Assembly: GCA_937941745.1 (NCBI GenBank) | Contig: CALDGV010000311.1 | Span: forward strand, 1-10,979 | DNA from: an uncultured Prosthecobacter sp. | GTDB lineage: Bacteria > Verrucomicrobiota > Verrucomicrobiia > Verrucomicrobiales > Verrucomicrobiaceae | DNA length: 10,979 nucleotides | Reading direction: 5' to 3' | In this document: positions 6,868 through 10,979 of the stretch, one piece after another | Layout of the letters: the number at the start of each line of letters is the position of its first letter | How positions within the stretch are numbered: the stretch's first letter is position 1 | Translations under genes and position numbers: made by a program | Notes under the pieces: model-generated | Database searches by the model: none | Seen by the model: only the letters and a program-made list of their open reading frames with translations | What the model was told of the DNA's origin: nothing

Positions 6868-7014
6868 AAAAAAGGGCGGCAGGTTTAGCGGGGCCGTGCA
6901 CGGATGCAAACACGGAGCAGCATGCTTGAAAAGGTTCCCTCTTCCCTGCCCGGCGCCAGCGCTCGCTTGGCTGGTGTTGACGAGTGCTCACCGGGATGGT
7001 TCACCTAGCGCCGG
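6868..7014. other. Divergent intergenic region between tyrA and xerC
   Basis: 147 bp that must carry the promoters of both genes. On the plus strand TTGACG at 6977-6982 is a good -35, but the bases 17-18 bp downstream do not form a convincing -10. On the minus strand a T-run of six lies directly before the tyrA ATG. I see no clear operator or hairpin. Confidence 0.4.
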
Positions 7015-7926
7015 ATGCCTGCCCCTAGCCCCGCCCTACCGGACGACCCGCTGACCAACGCCTTCCTGGAGTTCATGGAGGCAGAACGGCGTTCATCTCC
7101 GCGCACCCTGGCGAACTACGACCACGCCCTGGGCGAGTTCCGCCGTCGCCACCCAGGCTTCAAGCAATGGGCTGACCTGACGGCCAATGACTTCAGGCTT
7201 TATCTTTTCGACATGATGAAGCGCGAAATGGGCCGCGCCACGATCCGCCTGCACTTCGCCGCCCTGCGTTCATTCTTCAAATGGCTGACGCGGAGACAGG
7301 GGTGGAAGAGCAATCCCCTGCTGGAGGTGCAGCTGCCCAAGCAGGAAAAAAAACTGCCGGTGGTTCTCACCATGGCGCAGATCAACGACATGCTGAACCT
7401 GCCGCTGAGCCTGCCGAAAAGCCCGCGTGATGCCGCCTGGGCGCCCGAACGTGATGCCGCCATCCTGGAGCTTTTTTACTCCACTGGCATGCGGCTTGCC
7501 GAACTGGCCTCCGTGAATGTGGAGGACCTGGACGCCTACAGCGACACCCTGCGGGTGATCGGCAAGGGCAGGAAGGAAAGGCTGCTGCCAGTGGGCAGTC
7601 CGGCCATGCAGGCGGTGCAGCGCTACCGCCATAAAGCGGGAGTGCACAGCGGCCCGCTTTTCCTCAGCAAACTGCGGCGACGCATCACCACCCAGGCGAT
7701 CGCGGATGTCGTGGGCAAGTATTGGAAGGCCAGCGGACTGCCTGTGCATGTCACCCCGCACAAGCTGCGCCACAGCTTTGCCACCCACCTGCTCGACAAT
7801 GGCGCCGACCTGCGCAGCGTGCAGGAACTCCTTGGTCACGCGAGCCTGAGCACCACTCAGATCTACACCCATGTGTCCACACAGCGGATGAAGGAAGTCT
7901 ATGAAGCTGCCCACCCCAGGGCCTGA
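7015..7926 (+). CDS. xerC: Tyrosine recombinase XerC-like
   Basis: 303 residues, the normal Xer length. XerC/XerD resolve chromosome dimers at dif. The N-terminal SAM-like DNA-binding domain spans about 12-105 and the catalytic domain about 115-300. All six catalytic residues are present: Arg160 in STGMRLAEL, Lys184 in IGKGRKERLLP, His249 and Arg252 in HKLRHSFATH, His275 in LLGHASLST and nucleophile Tyr284 in TQIYTHV. HKLRHSFATH, DLRSVQELLGHASLS and the ending YEAAHPRA are closer to XerC than XerD. An insertion-like stretch, LPLSLPKSPRDAAWAPERD, lies before the active-site Arg. No neighbouring mobile element genes are seen, so a housekeeping role is likelier than an integrase. The ATG at 7015 has no Shine-Dalgarno. 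Confidence 0.92.
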   Translation: MPAPSPALPDDPLTNAFLEFMEAERRSSPRTLANYDHALGEFRRRHPGFKQWADLTANDFRLYLFDMMKREMGRATIRLHFAALRSFFKWLTRRQGWKSNPLLEVQLPKQEKKLPVVLTMAQINDMLNLPLSLPKSPRDAAWAPERDAAILELFYSTGMRLAELASVNVEDLDAYSDTLRVIGKGRKERLLPVGSPAMQAVQRYRHKAGVHSGPLFLSKLRRRITTQAIADVVGKYWKASGLPVHVTPHKLRHSFATHLLDNGADLRSVQELLGHASLSTTQIYTHVSTQRMKEVYEAAHPRA

Positions 7927-7989
7927 GGCCTTCCCTCCTGTTTTTAGGCTCGTCAAAAGACGCCCACCCCCTCACAATCACGGGCAATC

Positions 7990-8514
7990 ATGCGCTGCGC
8001 CGCCATCGTGCTCTTGTTTGACCTGCTCCTGACAGGAGTCCAGGCTGCCATTGAGCCTCAGCGAACCAAGACCACACCTGATCAACGGTGTGACAAGCTC
8101 TGCGCGGACTTGATCACCAGCATTCAAAAGCATCCTGCACGCCTCGGCATGTGGCTCGAGGATGCCCTCGTAATCAACGAAAGCTGCGCCGTTGAAATCA
8201 TCACCGCAGCCATGGACGCTGTGAACAACGACCCCGAATACGTCCGCATCATTGAGGCGACGGCACTGCACGTCGCCCCGCAAAGAGCTTCCCAGATCCG
8301 TGCAGCCCTGCGGAAGTTCACCATTCCAACTGCGCAGGCCTGGGAAGAACCCGCACAGGAAATCCGGCGCGCCATCGTGCCGCTGCAGCCGGACAGCACC
8401 GGTCCCTTGGAGGTCCGTCGTGCCATCGTTCCTGCCGCTGGTAAAGCCGCACCTGAGCCTCCCGAGGAAGTCCGGCGCGCCCTCCTGCCTGGCATCAAGG
8501 CAGCCAGGCAATGA
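7990..8514 (+). CDS. Small secreted protein with three E[IV]RRA[IL][VL]P motifs
   Basis: 174 residues, no named family recognised. Residues 1-19 are a signal peptide (MRCAAIVLLFDLLLTGVQA). The mature part has a helical section (about 30-110) with Cys34, Cys38 and Cys66 and an alternating pattern, CAVEIITAAMDAV then VRIIEATALHVAPQRASQIRAAL, that looks like helical repeats. From memory it resembles secreted hypothetical proteins of Verrucomicrobiota; this needs a search. The C-terminal 60 residues are proline-rich and carry EIRRAIVP at 124-131, EVRRAIVP at 141-148 and EVRRALLP at 160-167, likely short binding motifs in a disordered tail. It starts 63 bp after xerC with no Shine-Dalgarno and ends 28 bp before the PIG-L gene, so the two may form one transcript. 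Confidence 0.75.
   Translation: MRCAAIVLLFDLLLTGVQAAIEPQRTKTTPDQRCDKLCADLITSIQKHPARLGMWLEDALVINESCAVEIITAAMDAVNNDPEYVRIIEATALHVAPQRASQIRAALRKFTIPTAQAWEEPAQEIRRAIVPLQPDSTGPLEVRRAIVPAAGKAAPEPPEEVRRALLPGIKAARQ
8359..8490 (+). repeat. Three coding copies of an 8-codon motif
   Basis: The copies lie at 8359-8382, 8410-8433 and 8467-8490, spaced by 51 and 57 bp. Copies 1 and 2 differ by one conservative residue but use different codons at five of the remaining seven positions, so the conservation is at the protein level. Confidence 0.75.
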
Positions 8515-8542
8515 AGTGCCTTCCAGACTGCGTACATGCATC

Positions 8543-9229
8543 ATGCCCAAAACCATTCTCGCCCTTGGCGCCCACTACGACGACTGCCCATTCGGACTTC
8601 CTGGCGCCCTGCTCAAGGCAGTGAAGCAGCATCACCGCGTCGTCATGCTCAGCCTGATTGGTGATTATTCCAACTGGCCGCCTGTGCGGGGACGTGAGGA
8701 AGCCTTGAAGCAGAAAAGCATCGAGATGGCCAGGGAACGCGGCATCGAGATGCGCTTCTTGAACTATGCCTCGATGGGATTCGATGCCTCCATGGAGGCA
8801 AAAAAGACCGTCGCAGAAGTCGTCGCAGAGGTGCAGCCTGACATTGCCTTTATGCTGTGGCCTCGTGACCGCCATCCTGATCATGAAGCTGCGAGCGCCA
8901 TCTGCCACGCTGCACTTTTTCAGCCTGCCCGGCTTCTTGGCAGAGACCAGGTCCGCAGCCCCAGCGAGGTTTATTGGTATGACAACGGTCCTGGTCACAC
9001 GATTGACTTCACTCCAGACACCTACCTCGATGTCAGCGACGAATGGCCTGCTGCGGTGGAGTGGCTTGGTGGGCTCATGGCGTTTGTGCGCAACGGCCCC
9101 TTCGATCCTCAGAAAGACGCCGCCGTGGACACCAAGACCGTGCTGGCACGCTATCGCGGCCTTGCCAGCGGCGTGAAATATGCCGAAGCCGTGCGGTCAG
9201 TCAGGCCAGTGGCGCGAGATCTGACATGA
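8543..9229 (+). CDS. PIG-L family deacetylase
   Basis: 228 residues from ATG 8543. PIG-L/LmbE enzymes are zinc-dependent deacetylases of N-acetylglucosamine-type substrates, for example in BshB and MshB. The metal motifs are visible: ALGAHYDD at 7-14, a variant of the usual AHPDD with the zinc ligands expected at His11 and Asp14, and DRHPDHEAA at 109-117 with ligand His114. The Rossmann-like core has VVMLSLIGDYSNW and EVQPDIAFMLWP. No signal peptide is present, so it is cytoplasmic. The actual substrate cannot be told. The reading frame is open upstream to 8252, but that part overlaps the preceding gene and does not look like PIG-L. It converges on the DUF1501 gene 15 nt away. Confidence 0.92.
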   Translation: MPKTILALGAHYDDCPFGLPGALLKAVKQHHRVVMLSLIGDYSNWPPVRGREEALKQKSIEMARERGIEMRFLNYASMGFDASMEAKKTVAEVVAEVQPDIAFMLWPRDRHPDHEAASAICHAALFQPARLLGRDQVRSPSEVYWYDNGPGHTIDFTPDTYLDVSDEWPAAVEWLGGLMAFVRNGPFDPQKDAAVDTKTVLARYRGLASGVKYAEAVRSVRPVARDLT

Positions 9230-9244
9230 GGGCATGCACCCGGC

Positions 9245-10561
9245 TCACGCAAACAGATGCTTGAGCGGCTGCCCCTTGTCGGCGACAGTGAACGGGCGTT
9301 TGCTGGGGGAATAGATCACCTGATCCAACGGCAGTCCGAGAGCATAGCCGATGGTTGCATTGATGTCGGGCGGCGAAACCTTGCCATCCACAGGTGCAGC
9401 TCCGTCCTTGTCCGTAGCCCCCCATTTCATGCCGCCTTTGATGCCGCCCCCAATAAGCACGGAGCTGAAGACAGGATAGTGGTCGCGCCCCTGGTTTTGA
9501 TTGATCTTCGGCGTGCGTCCGAATTCGGAACTGACCACGATGAGGGTGCTGCTCAGAAGGCCGCGGGCCTCCAGATCCTGCACAAGCGCACTCACGGCCG
9601 TATCAAAGGTCTCACACAGCCTGGGGGTGTTGATGAAATTGGCCGTGTGCGTGTCCCAGCTTCCAAAAGACACCTCCACAAACCTCACACCATGCTCAAC
9701 AAGACGTCGAGCCAGCAGGCATCCCTGGCCAAACGTTTCACGACCATAGCTCTGGCGCACAGCCTCCGTCTCCTTGGTGAGGTCGAAGGCGACCAAGTCC
9801 TCGCTCTTCATCAGCCGCACGGCGTCATCATACATGTCGCTGTAAGCTTTGACGCTGCGTGTGTCCCATTCCGCCTGAAACTCCGCATCCAGCACGCCCG
9901 CCAGATCCCTGCGTGCAGCAAAGCGGTCCTCCGTAACACCTTTGGGAATACGCACATTCTGCAAGCCAGCCTCCGGATTATTCACCATCAGGGGGCCATG
10001 TTTCTTGGCGAAGAAACCCGCCCCTGGATGACGGCTGTCGTTGCCAATGTAAACATAGGGTGGCAGGGCAGGATTACCCGGCCCCTGGAAGAAACTCAGC
10101 CACGCGCCCATGCCCGGATGCTTGATGGTGCTGCGAAGACCGAAACTGGTGTGCATGAAGTAATTCGCCTGCTCATGAGCCGCCGTATTGGTGGCCACAG
10201 CATTTAGCACGCAGGCATGATGCATCTGCTTCGCCATGCGGGGCAGGTATTCGCCGACCTGCACGCCGTCCGCACTGGTCTTGATGGCCTTCGTTGGCCC
10301 CATGACCTCGGTGTTGCCCGGCTTTGGGTCCCACGTGTCCAAATGGCTCTGCCCGCCCGTCATGTACAAGAAGATGACGTTGCGTGCCGTTGGCACCTGC
10401 TTCGCTGTGGACGATCCCTCGCCTGCGGCAAATGCCCGGCTCGAAAACAGGCTGGCACCTGCCGGCATCAACCCAACTCCCAGAAGGGATTTGGCCGTGT
10501 TCGCCATGAAGCGGCGACGATCGAGTTCGCAACGAAGGAAGGGGGATGGATTCGTGTTCAT
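9245..10561 (-). CDS. DUF1501 domain protein with Tat-like leader
   Basis: 438 residues from ATG 10561. The N-terminus MNTNPSPFLRCELDRRRFMANTAKSLLG followed by a hydrophobic stretch and AFAA is a twin-arginine-type leader, so export in folded form is likely. The body matches DUF1501, an alkaline phosphatase/sulfatase-like fold of unknown reaction: NVIFLYMTGGQSHLDTWDPKP at 61-81, AAHEQANYF, RFVEVSFGSWDTHTANF at 293-309, VVSSEFGRTPKIN at 342-354, GRDHYPVFSSVLIGGGIKGG and PPDINATIGYALGL. The reading frame stays open to 10846, but residues before Met96 have no family match and overlap the upstream gene, so that start was rejected. In Planctomycetota and Verrucomicrobiota DUF1501 genes often pair with DUF1549/DUF1553 cytochrome-like genes; that partner is not seen here. 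Confidence 0.93.
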   Translation of the reverse strand: MNTNPSPFLRCELDRRRFMANTAKSLLGVGLMPAGASLFSSRAFAAGEGSSTAKQVPTARNVIFLYMTGGQSHLDTWDPKPGNTEVMGPTKAIKTSADGVQVGEYLPRMAKQMHHACVLNAVATNTAAHEQANYFMHTSFGLRSTIKHPGMGAWLSFFQGPGNPALPPYVYIGNDSRHPGAGFFAKKHGPLMVNNPEAGLQNVRIPKGVTEDRFAARRDLAGVLDAEFQAEWDTRSVKAYSDMYDDAVRLMKSEDLVAFDLTKETEAVRQSYGRETFGQGCLLARRLVEHGVRFVEVSFGSWDTHTANFINTPRLCETFDTAVSALVQDLEARGLLSSTLIVVSSEFGRTPKINQNQGRDHYPVFSSVLIGGGIKGGMKWGATDKDGAAPVDGKVSPPDINATIGYALGLPLDQVIYSPSKRPFTVADKGQPLKHLFA

Positions 10562-10722
10562 GGCGTGGACGCTGATCTGGCAGCGTGGAAACCAACGCGG
10601 ACGGGTTTCAGGCTTGTCACCCCACCCAGCCTTTGCCAAAACCCGCCCAACCAACGGCAATTTCGGCATAGCCATGACAGGGCCGGTATCTGACTCGCCC
10701 TGAAAATCAGCAAAAAGCCTCG

Positions 10723-10979
10723 TCAGCGTACTTCCCACGCAGGCGGCAGGTCCTTCGACTCTGGTCCATACGTCTGCGAGACGATGAAGCCACTGGCCTG
10801 CGAGGTGTAAAAGATGCGTCCATTGCTCACCACGGCACCGAGGCACTCGCGGGAGTCGATGGCGGGGCCGGTGGAGACGAGTTTGCCGTCTTGGGAGAGG
10901 TCGATCATGTCCATGTTCGCACCAAGCACATACGGCTCGCTCATGGTGAAGCGGCAGCAGGCGTAGTTGGTCTGGATGC
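10723..10979 (-). CDS. PQQ-like beta-propeller protein, 3' end only
   Basis: The gene runs off the right edge; 84 C-terminal residues are visible. They read IQTNYACCRFT, then SEPYVLGANMDMIDLSQDGKLVSTGPAIDSRECLG and VSNGRIFYTSQASGFIVSQTYG. The pattern is the last blades and tail of a secreted PQQ-binding-like (BamB-type) beta-propeller protein as found in Verrucomicrobiota. The start, signal peptide and catalytic part lie outside the window. It is 161 bp upstream of the DUF1501 gene on the same strand, and no terminator is seen between them, so co-transcription is possible. Confidence 0.75.
   Translation of the reverse strand, partial: IQTNYACCRFTMSEPYVLGANMDMIDLSQDGKLVSTGPAIDSRECLGAVVSNGRIFYTSQASGFIVSQTYGPESKDLPPAWEVR

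Noticed and set aside
5662..6888. Plus-strand open frame of 408 codons opposite tyrA and aroA
   Set aside because: It is antisense to two clear enzymes, has no family features and low-complexity composition; long shadow frames are expected in GC-rich DNA.
6977..7005. Promoter for xerC from TTGACG
   Set aside because: The -35 is good, but no acceptable -10 lies 16-18 bp downstream.
7015..7926. xerC as an integrase of a mobile element
   Set aside because: The protein is a standard Xer length and XerC-like, and no attachment repeats, excisionase or phage genes are nearby.
7921..7962. Terminator after xerC (GGCC-TGA-GGCC stem, TTTTT, and a CGTC-AAAA-GACG hairpin)
   Set aside because: The stems are only 4-6 bp and the T-run is not directly after either stem.
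8252..8542. N-terminal extension of the PIG-L frame
   Set aside because: It overlaps the small secreted gene in another frame and is Arg/Ser/Pro-rich; the PIG-L fold begins at the ATG at 8543.
9257..10207. Plus-strand open frame of 316 codons opposite the DUF1501 gene
   Set aside because: The minus-strand DUF1501 protein is full length with all family motifs; the plus frame shows no domain.
10562..10846. N-terminal extension of the DUF1501 frame
   Set aside because: The extra 95 residues match nothing, lie before a proper Tat-like leader and overlap the end of the PQQ-type gene.

Overview
This GC-rich window holds ten protein genes (two cut by the window edges) and one tRNA. It most likely comes from a Verrucomicrobiota chromosome, possibly near Prosthecobacter or Verrucomicrobium. 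The argument is the gene mix: a secreted DUF1080 protein, a secreted ThuA-like protein, a PIG-L deacetylase, a DUF1501 protein with a Tat-like leader and a PQQ-type beta-propeller fragment lie beside housekeeping genes for aromatic amino acids, tRNA modification and Xer recombination. Planctomycetota share some of these families, so the phylum call is an inference. I see no phage genes, transposase, CRISPR array or classical defence island.

Left part (1-1653). The 3' end of a plus-strand DUF1080 gene stops at 523 and meets a minus-strand DUF4412 gene head-on. A good intrinsic terminator for the DUF1080 gene overlaps the last codons of the DUF4412 gene. A short DUF1905 gene follows, overlapping the end of tgt.

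Translation part (1607-3526). tgt (queuosine pathway, tRNA wobble base G34) carries a C-terminal extension that resembles the start of a COG4121/MnmC-like methyltransferase but ends early. A tRNA-Val(GAC) gene with encoded CCA lies just upstream on the same strand. A perfect inverted repeat at its 3' end takes in the CCA.

Middle part (3552-6867). tyrA and aroA form a minus-strand pair for tyrosine and chorismate synthesis, followed by a secreted ThuA-like gene. Together with tRNA-Val, tgt, the DUF1905 gene and the DUF4412 gene, this makes a long co-directional minus-strand block.

Right part (7015-10979). Divergent from tyrA are a XerC-like recombinase, a small secreted protein with three copies of an E[IV]RRA[IL][VL]P motif, and a PIG-L deacetylase. 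The deacetylase converges, with only 15 nt between, on a DUF1501 gene. Upstream of DUF1501 on the same strand is the 3' end of a PQQ-type beta-propeller gene that runs off the right edge. That pair looks like one of the secreted-protein sets common in this superphylum.

The most notable points are the Tgt extension, the three-copy motif in the small secreted protein and the CCA-embracing inverted repeat. Most starts lack a Shine-Dalgarno sequence, so several start calls rest on homology, signal peptides and ATG use.
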